Positions 16,821-24,969 of a DNA stretch of 64,000 bases are shown in pieces. Under the pieces are notes generated by a model. It worked only from the letters and a program-made list of their open reading frames with translations. It ran no database searches and was not told the DNA's origin. This DNA comes from Siminovitchia sediminis. GTDB taxonomy: Bacteria; Bacillota; Bacilli; Bacillales; Bacillaceae_C. The translations under genes were made by a program, and so were the position numbers. Each line of letters opens with the position of its first letter. Within the stretch, counting starts at the first letter, position 1. The stretch is from contig NZ_JBHUEO010000019.1 of NCBI RefSeq assembly GCF_042680885.1, positions 1 through 64,000 on the forward strand, written 5' to 3'.

Positions 16821-17618
16821 ATGATTATGGATCAGATTAACATTTTGGATAAATTTCAGTTTCCTTCACCGAATCCTCATATCCGCATGTTTTTAATAAC
16901 ATATGTTTCATCCGGATTAAGGGTGAAAGGGCTGTTGGCAGAACCCGTACAAGAAGGCGAATATGAAGGCATATTGTATTTAAGAGGCGGAATTAAAAGT
17001 GTTGGTATGGTCAGGCCTGCAAGGATTGCCCAATTCGCCTCTGAGGGTTTTATTGTATTTGCCCCATTTTATCGGGGAAACAGGGGAGGTGAAGGAAACG
17101 AGGATTTTGCAGGGGAAGACAGGAAAGATGCTTTTTCTGCTTTCCGGCTTTTAAGGGAGCACCCTTCCGTGCTGGATAACCGGATTCATATTTTTGGCTT
17201 TTCCCGAGGCGGAGTAATGGCCCTTTTGACAGGGATTCAGTTTAAGGAAGCAGCTTCTCTTGTCACATGGGGCGGTGTGTCTGATATGGTTTTGACCTAT
17301 GTTGAGAGAAAGGATTTAAGAAGAATGATGAAGCGTGTGATTGGCGGTTCTCCAAAAACCGCTTTTGATCAATACAAATTCCGCACGCCTTTATATGATT
17401 TGGAAAAACTTCAAATCCCCGTTTTAATCATTCATGGGAGGAAGGATCAAAATGTTTCGGTCGATCATGCCTACCGGCTGGAAAAAAGGCTGTTGTCTCT
17501 TCAAAAGCCGGTAGAAACATGGTACTTTGAACACGTAAGTCATTATTTTCCTCCTGAATTAAACCGCAAGGTCGTTCATGATATGTGTACCTGGATGAGA
17601 AAGACAGGTAAGAAGTGA
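16821..17618 (+). CDS. ytmA: Alpha/beta hydrolase YtmA (prolyl-oligopeptidase-like)
   Basis: A 265-residue alpha/beta hydrolase of the S9/dienelactone-hydrolase type. The nucleophile elbow is GFSRGG (~residue 129); IIHGRKDQNV carries the acid and HVSHYF the His. B. subtilis YtmA has the same size and neighbourhood. The physiological substrate is unknown; an esterase or peptidase are the main options. It is divergent from the ytlACD genes and ended by a strong terminator. Confidence 0.85.
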   Translation: MIMDQINILDKFQFPSPNPHIRMFLITYVSSGLRVKGLLAEPVQEGEYEGILYLRGGIKSVGMVRPARIAQFASEGFIVFAPFYRGNRGGEGNEDFAGEDRKDAFSAFRLLREHPSVLDNRIHIFGFSRGGVMALLTGIQFKEAASLVTWGGVSDMVLTYVERKDLRRMMKRVIGGSPKTAFDQYKFRTPLYDLEKLQIPVLIIHGRKDQNVSVDHAYRLEKRLLSLQKPVETWYFEHVSHYFPPELNRKVVHDMCTWMRKTGKK

Positions 17619-17661
17619 AACATCCTTCCATTGGATTGTGAGACCAATGGAAGGATGTTTT
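17618..17661 (+). terminator. Terminator after ytmA
   Basis: AAACATCCTTCCATTGG pairs with CCAATGGAAGGATGTTT around a 9-base loop, followed by T. Confidence 0.9.
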
Positions 17662-18142
17662 TAATGGGAAAGGATCTTTGCTTTGTAATACTTATGTATG
17701 GAGTGGATACGACGCGGGTCCTGAGCGGGCGGTTTTTGCATGATACGCGGGAGAATCCCCCCCTTGTACGCGCTAATTCAAATGGAGCCATTCAGCTCGT
17801 TGCAAAGCCGAAAGGAACTGGATTATATGTAGCCCATGATGAAATACAGTTCAGCTGCATAATACTATGTCAAATAAGCTTACTCATCATGCTTGTAGCT
17901 TGTCGTTTAAGATGTGCCTTGGGTTTTGTTCACCCACAGTGATATTAAAATGGCAGGAATCGCTGCGGCAGCTGTACAATGACCCAACCGGAAATACGAA
18001 AGCAACTGTCTAAAACGCTGTGAAACGGTTAATCTCGGATAGGTCTGATGCCTTGTAAAATCGGTAAAAAAAGTAAAATAAAGTATAAAATAATATAATC
18101 ATTCAATGAATTGTGTCAAGACCAAATATTCTCAAAAATATC
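17662..18142. other. Gene-poor stretch before the MpsC-family gene
   Basis: About 480 bases. A 103-codon frame (17631-17942) crosses the ytmA terminator, lacks a ribosome site and matches no family I know. I see no RNA gene. The AT-rich end leads into the promoter at 18143. Confidence 0.45.
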
Positions 18143-18171
18143 TTGACAGTTGTAAGCGAATTCATTAATAT
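18143..18171 (+). promoter_or_regulatory. Sigma-A promoter of the MpsC-family gene
   Basis: Consensus TTGACA (18143-18148), 17-base spacer, TAATAT (18166-18171). Transcription would start near 18178, about 18 bases before the GTG start. It may also feed the BMC operon if transcription passes the hairpin at 18673-18732. Confidence 0.75.
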
Positions 18172-18195
18172 TATAGGTGCAAGGGGGTTATCAAG

Positions 18196-18558
18196 GTGAA
18201 TGGAACCTCGACAGAGATAGAGATCAGAACATTAAAAAGAGATATAGCCCAAGTATATAATCGGGTGAACCAGGAGTTTTATGCTACGGGGGTCCGAAGC
18301 CAAAGGGTAGATATCCAAGAAAACAGGGTGATCATTTTTGCAAAGCATAAACGTGTCACTGCTTTTAAAGCATTGAGCCAAAATTTTTGGGAATTGACAA
18401 CGTATGCTGATGCTGCCTTGATTGTAGAATTTAAAGCTAAATTTAGGAAGATTATTGAAGACGTAACGGGAATGAAGGTCTTATCTGTACTCAAGGACTA
18501 CGATCCCGATTCAGAAGAAGCAGTTTGTGTAATCATATTTGATCAGAAAATTACATAG
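18196..18558 (+). CDS. MpsC-family (DUF2294) protein
   Basis: A 120-residue soluble protein. The GTG start follows AAGGGGG by 8 bases. QVYNRVNQEFYATGVRS, IIFAKHKRVTAFKAL and DYDPDSEEAVCVIIF fit the DUF2294 pattern, named after MpsC of the MpsABC bicarbonate-uptake system in staphylococci. No MpsA or MpsB is encoded here, so its role in this place is unclear. It lies upstream of the BMC operon in the same direction, with a long stem-loop between. Confidence 0.7.
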   Translation: MNGTSTEIEIRTLKRDIAQVYNRVNQEFYATGVRSQRVDIQENRVIIFAKHKRVTAFKALSQNFWELTTYADAALIVEFKAKFRKIIEDVTGMKVLSVLKDYDPDSEEAVCVIIFDQKIT

Positions 18559-18825
18559 AGCAATCGTTTCCGGTCATTTACAGAAGCACTCTGGGATGAA
18601 AGCGCAGGCTCGTTTTCATTCAAGACAGAATTGGAACGGTTACATAAGTCTCTGTTAAACGGAGATTGGTTGAACCGCAGATTCAGGCTATTCCTTTTGG
18701 TGAAGGAGTATTTTGAATCTGCGGTTTTTTATATCAGGGAGGTGATGGGAGAAAAAACGGACACCTGCTTTAATTCTACAAAGATATCACTTTGCATATG
18801 AATGATTTTGAAAGGAGAGAGAGTT
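18559..18825 (+). promoter_or_regulatory. Structured leader with terminator-like stem upstream of the BMC operon
   Basis: A 267-base gap with several nested pairings: CGTTTCC with GGAACG (18566 and ~18638), TGAAA/TTTCA enclosing GCGCAGGCTCG, TCTC/GGAGA around GTTAAAC, then a long stem AACCGCAGATTCA with TGAATCTGCGGTT (18673-18727) followed by T6. The last stem is a good intrinsic terminator. It may end the MpsC transcript, or act as an attenuator or riboswitch platform for the operon. I do not recognise a known riboswitch class. Confidence 0.5.
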
Positions 18826-20319
18826 ATGGATTTAATTTTAAAAAATGCACTGATTCCTCAAGGGGACAGAAAGGTAAAAACGAACATATTAGTCGATCAG
18901 GGAAAAATTGCAGGCTATACAGCGGCACTCAACGGCTTGACGGCTGATCGAGTCATTGACATGAAAGAAAATCTTGTTGTTCCGGGTTGTATTGACCCGC
19001 ATACGCACTTTATGGATCCTGGTTTCACTCACCGCGAAACTTTTACAACCGGCACAAGATCAGCTGCCGCAGGCGGGGTGACCACACATATCGATATGCC
19101 TTGCTGCAGCAAGCCTTCCGTCCGCGATGCCGAAAGTTTCCACAAAAAATTGGCCCCATTAAAAGAACAAGCATACATAGACTTTGCTTTTTGGGGTGGA
19201 ATGACAGGTGAAGATGTTCGGGAGGGACTGCTTCATAATATCCAGCCCCAAATAGATGAAGGCGTTGTTGCATTTAAAGTTTATATGACCCCTTCCGTTC
19301 CTACATTTCCCAAAGTCTCTGATGCAGAGATGCTGGAAATTTTCAGCCATATCGCTCCAACAGGAATGCCGATTGGCGTTCATGCTGAAAACTATGACAT
19401 TTGTACCTTCTATTCTGAAAAACTTAAAAAGGAAGGAAGGCTTGATGGACCGGCTTGGGCAGAAGCTCGAATGGCGCTTGCCGAAAAGACTGCAATTCAG
19501 CTCATTATCAGTTTTGCAGAAGCAACGGGTGCACGCGTGCATGTCGTGCACATGAGTACAAAAGAAGGCGTAACACTAGTAAGAGAAGCCAAAAAACGGG
19601 GCGTTAAAGTTACAGCGGAAACATGTCCGCATTACTTAATGCTCAATGCCGAAGAATCGATGTCGGAAAGAGGCACTTTTGCCAAAATTGCTCCTCCGCT
19701 GCGTGAAAAAGAAGATAATCTTGTCCACTGGCAGGCTCTGGCTGACGGAACAATTGATTTTGTCGGAACGGACCATGCCCCGTATGAAATTGCCACAGAA
19801 AAAAATGCACAGGATTCCACCATCTGGAACAGCTTTCCGGGAATACCGGGGGTTGAGACAATGGTGCCGATCCTTGTGAGTGAAGGGCTGAATAAAGGAC
19901 GTCTTTCACTGTCAAGATTTGTTGAGGTAACGAGCAGAAATGCAGCAGTCCATTTTGGAATCTACCCGAAAAAAGGTTCCATGGAGATCGGCAGTGATGC
20001 TGACTTTACAGTGATTGATCTGGAGCGGGAGTATACAATTGACGAGAAAAAGACTGAATCCATGGCAAAATATAACCCGCTTCATGGGCTTAAGCTCAAA
20101 GGGAAACCCATTCAGACAATTGTCAGGGGCAGAGTCGTGTATGACGAAGACAATGGCGGAATTATAGGCGAGGCCGGCTATGGAGAATACGTCAAGAGGC
20201 AGAGCATTCAAAGGCTGGAACGTGTCATTAAATATGAAACATATGAAGAAGGAGCAAAAGAAGCCGAAGAGAAGCCTCGGGTAGAAAAGGCTCTTCAAAG
20301 AGATTTAATAACGAACTAA
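18826..20319 (+). CDS. Cyclic amidohydrolase (hydantoinase/allantoinase type), candidate xanthine amidohydrolase
   Basis: A 497-residue amidohydrolase of the dihydropyrimidinase/allantoinase group, which opens cyclic amides using two metals bridged by a carbamylated lysine. All metal ligands are visible: HTHF (~59), FKVYM lysine (~150), VHAEN, HVVHMST and GTDHAP. The family is usually near 460 residues; here ~40 extra charged residues at the C-terminus form a likely amphipathic helix, possibly for targeting to the microcompartment. ATG at 18826 follows AAAGGAGAGA. It leads the BMC operon. By context I infer ring opening of xanthine to 4-ureido-5-imidazolecarboxylate; hydantoin, dihydropyrimidine or allantoin are alternatives. 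Confidence 0.85.
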   Translation: MDLILKNALIPQGDRKVKTNILVDQGKIAGYTAALNGLTADRVIDMKENLVVPGCIDPHTHFMDPGFTHRETFTTGTRSAAAGGVTTHIDMPCCSKPSVRDAESFHKKLAPLKEQAYIDFAFWGGMTGEDVREGLLHNIQPQIDEGVVAFKVYMTPSVPTFPKVSDAEMLEIFSHIAPTGMPIGVHAENYDICTFYSEKLKKEGRLDGPAWAEARMALAEKTAIQLIISFAEATGARVHVVHMSTKEGVTLVREAKKRGVKVTAETCPHYLMLNAEESMSERGTFAKIAPPLREKEDNLVHWQALADGTIDFVGTDHAPYEIATEKNAQDSTIWNSFPGIPGVETMVPILVSEGLNKGRLSLSRFVEVTSRNAAVHFGIYPKKGSMEIGSDADFTVIDLEREYTIDEKKTESMAKYNPLHGLKLKGKPIQTIVRGRVVYDEDNGGIIGEAGYGEYVKRQSIQRLERVIKYETYEEGAKEAEEKPRVEKALQRDLITN

Positions 20320-20336
20320 AGGGAGGAGTTTTTTTC

Positions 20337-20930
20337 ATGAAACAGTTAAAAGGGGAAAAGCATGCACTGGTGATCATCGATATGCTCAATGACTTTATTG
20401 GTGAGAAAGCTGTGTTGAGATGTGAAAATGGGGAGAAAATTGTGCCCAAAATAAGAGAAGCCATTGACTTCTGTCATGATAACGGAATTCAAGTGGTACA
20501 CATTCAAGAGGCTCACCGCAAAAACGATGCGGATTTCAGGGTGCGTCCCGTTCATGCCATTAAAGGGACTTGGGGATCGCAGTTTATCGATGAGCTGCAG
20601 CCCGATGAGGACAAAGGAGATTATGTTGTTCAAAAGCGCCGTCATAGTGCCTTTAGCTATACAGATTTTGACCTTTTCTTAAGAGAAGAAAAAATTGATA
20701 CAGTCGTGCTGACTGGTGTATGGACAAATGTCTGTGTAAGGAGTACCGCATCCGACGCGTTGTACCATGGATATAATGTCATTGCTCTGTCTGATGGAAC
20801 TGCATCCAAGGATGAAGATATGCACCGTGGAGGTCTGCGTGATATAGGAATTTTCGGTGAAATTATGACTACAGATGAATATATAGAAGCCGCAAAGAAA
20901 AAATTCTCCCAAGATACACAGACGGTCTAG
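20337..20930 (+). CDS. Isochorismatase-fold amidase, candidate ureido-imidazolecarboxylate hydrolase
   Basis: A 197-residue isochorismatase-like hydrolase. The Asp of VIIDMLNDF, the Lys of VVQKRRHSAF and the Cys of TGVWTNVCVRSTASDA give the Asp-Lys-Cys triad used by N-carbamoylsarcosine amidase, biuret hydrolase and peroxyureidoacrylate amidase RutB. So carbamoyl removal from a ureido group is the family chemistry. It starts 17 bases after the amidohydrolase with GGGAGGAG. In the proposed route it would turn 4-ureido-5-imidazolecarboxylate into 4-amino-5-imidazolecarboxylate, CO2 and ammonia. Nicotinamidase-like activity is an alternative. Confidence 0.85.
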   Translation: MKQLKGEKHALVIIDMLNDFIGEKAVLRCENGEKIVPKIREAIDFCHDNGIQVVHIQEAHRKNDADFRVRPVHAIKGTWGSQFIDELQPDEDKGDYVVQKRRHSAFSYTDFDLFLREEKIDTVVLTGVWTNVCVRSTASDALYHGYNVIALSDGTASKDEDMHRGGLRDIGIFGEIMTTDEYIEAAKKKFSQDTQTV

Positions 20931-20954
20931 AATAAAAGTTCCGGTGGGTGAGAG

Positions 20955-21521
20955 ATGAGAATCATTGTCGGCATAACGGGAGCAAGCGGATCGTTGTATG
21001 CTTATACACTGGTCCGCGCCCTCCATCAATTAGGAATTGAAACGCATGTCGTTGCAACCGAAATGGGAGTAAAGGTCATGCAATTCGAATGCGGGGTTAA
21101 GATAGAGGACTTAAAAGAATATGCGGTAGTCCATCACAATCAAAATTTATTTGCCTCCATTGCGAGCGGCTCATTCAAAACGGATGGCATGGTGATCGTT
21201 CCTTGCTCGATGAACACGTTGGGTGCCATCGCAAACGGAGTAGGGGATACGCTGTTAAGCAGAGCAGCAAGTGTTGTATTGAAGGAAAGAAGAAACCTTG
21301 TTGTAGTGCCCAGGGAAGCCCCTTTTCATGTGATTCACTTGCGCAATATGACAACTCTTGCTGAAGCAGGTGTCAGTATATTACCTGCAAGTCCGGGATT
21401 CTACCATCGTCCAACGGAAATCTGGGAATTAGTGAACTTTATTGTTGCCCGAATATTGGACGAGCTGAAAATAGAACATGATCTGATAGAGAGATGGGGT
21501 GAGAAGAATGAATCCCCTTAA
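20955..21521 (+). CDS. ubiX: UbiX-type flavin prenyltransferase
   Basis: A 188-residue UbiX-family protein that makes prenylated FMN, the cofactor of UbiD decarboxylases. GITGASGSLYAY at the N-terminus binds the FMN phosphate; PCSMNTLGAIANGVGDTLLSRAA and REAPFHVIHLRNM are the family's other signatures (parts shown). It overlaps the next gene by 14 bases at the chosen start. In some bacilli such pairs act in phenolic acid decarboxylation; here the BMC context suggests supply of cofactor to the neighbouring UbiD. Confidence 0.92.
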   Translation: MRIIVGITGASGSLYAYTLVRALHQLGIETHVVATEMGVKVMQFECGVKIEDLKEYAVVHHNQNLFASIASGSFKTDGMVIVPCSMNTLGAIANGVGDTLLSRAASVVLKERRNLVVVPREAPFHVIHLRNMTTLAEAGVSILPASPGFYHRPTEIWELVNFIVARILDELKIEHDLIERWGEKNESP

Positions 21522-22845
21522 TATGAGAGATTTACTGGAGGATTGGGACAAGCGTGGTTTATTGAACCGGATACATAAAGAAGTGAGTCCGGATTATGAA
21601 TTAGGGGCAGTCATAAGAGCTTTAAAGGGAGAGCAGCCTCTCCTGTTTGAAAATGTGCAGGGATATTCCGTCCCGATGGCTGCCGGTTTGGGGGGAAGCC
21701 GTAAATTAATGGCTGACAGTATGGGGCTTGAAGTCAATGAATTGCTGCCGAAAATGGTAGATTCTCTGATCAACCCCCTGCCTACAAATTTAGTTCCGAC
21801 GGGCCCGGTTCATGAAAATGTAGTTTTGCCTCCGTTTGATTTGGATGACTTTTTTCCGGTTCCGACGTTTCATACAGAAGACTGCGGTCCTTATTATGTT
21901 TCGGGAGTACTGGTCGTGAAAGATGTAGAAGGAAGAAAGAGATATACATCGATCAGAAGAATGAAGTTTATCGGCGGAAACAGAACGAATATTGTCATCA
22001 CTTCTTCCGAATTAAACAGACAGGTTGCCTATTTTGAAGAAAGAGGAGAATCGATGGAAGTGGCTGTCATGTTTGGGGTGGTGCCGGCAGTAGTGTTGGC
22101 TTCTCAATTCAGCACGCATTTATTCCATGCAGATAAACTGGATGTGTCCGGGGCGCTGCTCGGAGAGTCATTGGATGTTGTTCAATGTAAAACAGTTGAT
22201 CTGGAGGTCCTTGCTGAAGCTGAAATTGTTTTAGAAGGAAAAATTGTCCCCCATGAAAGGGATCCGGAGGGAGCTTTCGGTGAGCTGGGCGGCTACTATG
22301 GAGGAAATGCCCCTCAGCCAGTCGTTGAAATGACAGCAATCACTTACCGAAATAACCCCATTTCCCAAACGATTTTTCCCTCCAGTTCAGAAGAAAGACT
22401 GCCGATGTGTCTAGTGCGTGAGATGACGCTGTTAAGTACAGTCAAGCAAACCGTTGAGAATGTGAAGGCGGTTCATGTAACAATGGCTGCTGCTGCACGG
22501 CTTCACGCGATTATTCAAATTGAAAAAAAGACAGAAGGTGACGCCAAGCAGGCGGCATTGGCTGCTTTTGCCAGTGATAAAGATTTAAAACATGTAGTTG
22601 TTGTAGACGACGATGTAGATATTTTTAATCACGAGGATGTCGAATGGGCCATTGCCACCCGATGCCAGGCAGATCAGGATGTGTTTATTATTCCAGGTGC
22701 AAAAGGCTCCCCGCTGGAATCCTCTCATAATCTCAGAGGAGTAACAGCCAAAATGGGTATAGACGCCACGTACCCGATTTCAGAAAAAGAGATGTTCAGA
22801 AGAACGTCCGTCCCGATTGAAATTGATCTTAATGACTATTTATAA
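21508..22845 (+). CDS. ubiD: UbiD-family prFMN decarboxylase
   Basis: A 445-residue UbiD-family decarboxylase, slightly short for the family (usually 450-500). SIRRMKFIGGNRTNIVI, ERDPEGAFGELGGYYGG (with the acidic residue near the active site) and LVREMTLL lie where UbiD proteins bind prFMN and Mg/K. ATG at 21508 follows GGGGTGAGAAGA. The family acts on aromatic, heteroaromatic and alpha-beta unsaturated acids. In this operon I infer 4-amino-5-imidazolecarboxylate as the substrate, giving 4-aminoimidazole. A role in quinone synthesis is unlikely because a classical men operon is present. Confidence 0.88.
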   Translation: MNPLNMRDLLEDWDKRGLLNRIHKEVSPDYELGAVIRALKGEQPLLFENVQGYSVPMAAGLGGSRKLMADSMGLEVNELLPKMVDSLINPLPTNLVPTGPVHENVVLPPFDLDDFFPVPTFHTEDCGPYYVSGVLVVKDVEGRKRYTSIRRMKFIGGNRTNIVITSSELNRQVAYFEERGESMEVAVMFGVVPAVVLASQFSTHLFHADKLDVSGALLGESLDVVQCKTVDLEVLAEAEIVLEGKIVPHERDPEGAFGELGGYYGGNAPQPVVEMTAITYRNNPISQTIFPSSSEERLPMCLVREMTLLSTVKQTVENVKAVHVTMAAAARLHAIIQIEKKTEGDAKQAALAAFASDKDLKHVVVVDDDVDIFNHEDVEWAIATRCQADQDVFIIPGAKGSPLESSHNLRGVTAKMGIDATYPISEKEMFRRTSVPIEIDLNDYL

Positions 22846-22874
22846 GCTGATTAAGCGAAGGCTGGTGAGTTTGA

Positions 22875-23138
22875 ATGAGTGCAATTGGTTTAGTGGAAAC
22901 CAGAGGGTTGACCGCAGCCATCGAGGCGCTGGATTCTATGGCGAAAGCTGCGAATATCTCATTGGTTGATATGAAAAGGGTCGGCTCAGGTCTTGTAACA
23001 GTAATCATTGAAGGAGATGTAGCAGATGTCAGCGCGGCTGTAGATATTGGACGGCTTGCGCCGGATATCGCCGGCGGAGAGTTGATTTCTTCAAACGTGA
23101 TACCAAGACCGCACTCCGAGTTGAAAAAAATTCTCTAA
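22875..23138 (+). CDS. BMC-H shell protein 1
   Basis: An 87-residue single BMC-domain protein that should form hexameric shell tiles. It has IGLVETRGLTAAIEALDSMA at the start, the pore-side loop KRVGSGLVTV, GDVADVSAAV and the closing VIPRPHSEL typical of PduA/EutM/CcmK-like tiles. First of four BMC-domain genes, 29 bases after the decarboxylase gene. Confidence 0.95.
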   Translation: MSAIGLVETRGLTAAIEALDSMAKAANISLVDMKRVGSGLVTVIIEGDVADVSAAVDIGRLAPDIAGGELISSNVIPRPHSELKKIL

Positions 23139-23154
23139 CGGGAGGTGACTCAGA

Positions 23155-24120
23155 TTGTCAGATGTAATGAAGCAAGTGGTACAGGAAGTCCTTCGCGGAA
23201 ATACAACCGTCATTACAAGCGGCCACAAGCAGAGGGGCAAACCTTCTGCCAACACGTCTTTGGATGGAATTGACAGACCGAACTACCAACGCTTAAAACA
23301 GGATCAGAGACTGTCGGTACTGGGAAAACAAAGGGCGTCTTCCTCAACGCCTGTCCGTCCCGTACGCCAGAATTCTCAACGGAAAAACAGGCCCTCTGCG
23401 CTTTCTGACAAGCATTTTAATGAAGAATCAATTTCCAAGTTACGGTCGATCTCCATGGCTCAGGGGAAAGTGTCCAGAAGAGGGACAGGTGTTGCAGGAG
23501 ACAACCACGGGGGAGTGAGATCCTCCAAGATCATTGGGAAAGTACGCAACGGGGGCTGTGTCTGGTTTTTTCCGAACCTTCCCCAGGAACTGATGGGAAG
23601 CTTTCAGCGTCCGTTAAACAGAGCAGCTGTTGGGGTCATCAAAATGCCTGTATGTTGGCCAAGCTATCTTTTGCTTGTGAATGAAATCATCCGGGATCAT
23701 CAGGACATAAAGTTTTACATATCATGGGAAAAGGCTGGTGATGCACCTTTCATTGCCGAATTTTATGACGATGATGTGGATCGGCTTGAAAAGGTTATGA
23801 ATGAAGCGTATCAAAAGCTTAACAGGCGCTCTTTAAAAAGCTTTGAAACATATACAGCCATCTCCCCGAGCCCGTGGCTGACCAAACAGCTGAACATCAG
23901 CTTGTCGGTGGATGCTATTGGACTGTTAGAAGGCGTTTCCTATTATTCCGGAATTCTATTAATGGATTCTTTACTGAGGAAATTTGACAATACCAGCCTT
24001 GACTATGAAATTGCCGAAAATTATGTGCTTCTGAAAGGAAGTTATCATGTTGTGTCCGAGCTTGTAACCGAGCTTAAGAAAGAGGCAGGAAGACTCCCCG
24101 GTACGGATCAAATGGTGTAA
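23155..24120 (+). CDS. Divergent tandem-BMC-domain protein with long basic N-terminus
   Basis: A 321-residue protein not recognised as a standard family. Residues 1-~125 are basic, Ser/Arg/Lys/Gln-rich and probably disordered, opening with an amphipathic helix VMKQVVQEVL that resembles encapsulation peptides. Residues ~157-222 (AVGVIKMPVCWPSYLLLVNE) and ~253-312 (AIGLLEGVSYYSGILLMDSL) each look like a strongly diverged BMC domain, suggesting a BMC-T-like shell piece or a shell-cargo adaptor. The TTG start follows GGGAGGTGA by 6 bases. It lies between two BMC-H genes, so a structural role is likely; the fold assignment is by eye. Confidence 0.6.
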   Translation: MSDVMKQVVQEVLRGNTTVITSGHKQRGKPSANTSLDGIDRPNYQRLKQDQRLSVLGKQRASSSTPVRPVRQNSQRKNRPSALSDKHFNEESISKLRSISMAQGKVSRRGTGVAGDNHGGVRSSKIIGKVRNGGCVWFFPNLPQELMGSFQRPLNRAAVGVIKMPVCWPSYLLLVNEIIRDHQDIKFYISWEKAGDAPFIAEFYDDDVDRLEKVMNEAYQKLNRRSLKSFETYTAISPSPWLTKQLNISLSVDAIGLLEGVSYYSGILLMDSLLRKFDNTSLDYEIAENYVLLKGSYHVVSELVTELKKEAGRLPGTDQMV

Positions 24121-24141
24121 TTCAGAAAGGAGGATGGGTGA

Positions 24142-24642
24142 TTGTTTGCATTGGGACTGATTGAGACGGTGGGATATACGACTGCTGTCTCGGCAGCAGA
24201 CGCAGCAGTCAAAGCGGCTGATGTAGAAATTATCGGTATGGAAAAAGTAATTGGTGTCAGCGGATATGTTGGAGTAACCATCCATATTACCGGTGATGTT
24301 GCGGCTGTTACGTCAGCTGTGGAAGCAGGGAGAGAACAGGGCGAGCTTGTAGGAAAAGTCATTTCTACCGACGTGATTCCGAGAGCGCATTCAGAGGTGA
24401 ATCTTAAGCTGCTGAGCAAGTTCATGTTGGATCATCAGGCCGGGGAAAACAGTCAAGTGGAAGCAAAACCGGCAGTCTCTTCGTCTGAAGCACCGATAAA
24501 GGAAGTGCGCAAGTCAGCGAAATCTACAGGTACACCAAAAACAGGAAAGGGACGTTCAAAGGCAAAAGACAGCAGTACTGCTGCTGCAGATGAAAACGAA
24601 ATGAAAAAAAATGATCTCAATACTGAAAATGATGAAAAGTAG
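24142..24642 (+). CDS. BMC-H shell protein 2 with C-terminal tail
   Basis: A 166-residue protein: a BMC domain (residues 1-~95; LGLIETVGYTTAVSAADAAV, GDVAAVTSAVEAG, DVIPRAHSEVN) followed by ~70 residues rich in K, S, T, A and E, probably disordered. The loop before the pore, KVIGVSGYVG, is longer than in the two sister proteins, so pore size or charge may differ. The TTG start has AGGAGG 8 bases upstream. The tail could face the lumen and hold cargo, or face the cytosol. Confidence 0.88.
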   Translation: MFALGLIETVGYTTAVSAADAAVKAADVEIIGMEKVIGVSGYVGVTIHITGDVAAVTSAVEAGREQGELVGKVISTDVIPRAHSEVNLKLLSKFMLDHQAGENSQVEAKPAVSSSEAPIKEVRKSAKSTGTPKTGKGRSKAKDSSTAAADENEMKKNDLNTENDEK

Positions 24643-24685
24643 TTAGGATATACATGAATTTAAACCTTATAAGGAGGGTTTCAAA

Positions 24686-24967
24686 ATGGGTGGAGAAGCA
24701 TTAGGGTTGGTTGAAACAAAAGGACTCGTCGGAGCTGTGGAGGCAGCAGATGCCATGGTAAAAGCGGCCAATGTGGAAATTTGCGGCTACGAAAAAGTTG
24801 GATTCGGTCTTGTTACTGTCATGGTCCGTGGAGATGTAGGAGCAGTCAAAGCAGCAACGGATGCGGGGGCAGATGCAGCAAGCCGTGTAGGAGAATTAGT
24901 CAGCGTCCATGTCATCCCCAGACCTCACAGTGAGGTTGAACGAGCACTCTTATCCAAAGGTGAATAA
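24686..24967 (+). CDS. BMC-H shell protein 3
   Basis: A 93-residue canonical BMC-H protein: LGLVETKGLVGAVEAADAMV, KAANVEICGYEKVGFGL, GDVGAVKAATDAG and HVIPRPHSEVE. It is closest to PduA/EutM-like major tiles and has the strongest ribosome site of the set (AAGGAGGGTT), so it is probably the main facet protein. Confidence 0.96.
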   Translation: MGGEALGLVETKGLVGAVEAADAMVKAANVEICGYEKVGFGLVTVMVRGDVGAVKAATDAGADAASRVGELVSVHVIPRPHSEVERALLSKGE

Positions 24968-24969
24968 GT

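Noticed and set aside
17631..17942. 103-codon open frame after ytmA
   Set aside because: It starts inside the ytmA terminator, has no ribosome site and no recognisable motifs.
20955..22845. UbiX/UbiD as part of quinone synthesis
   Set aside because: A classical men operon is present and these genes sit inside the BMC operon with no quinone genes nearby.
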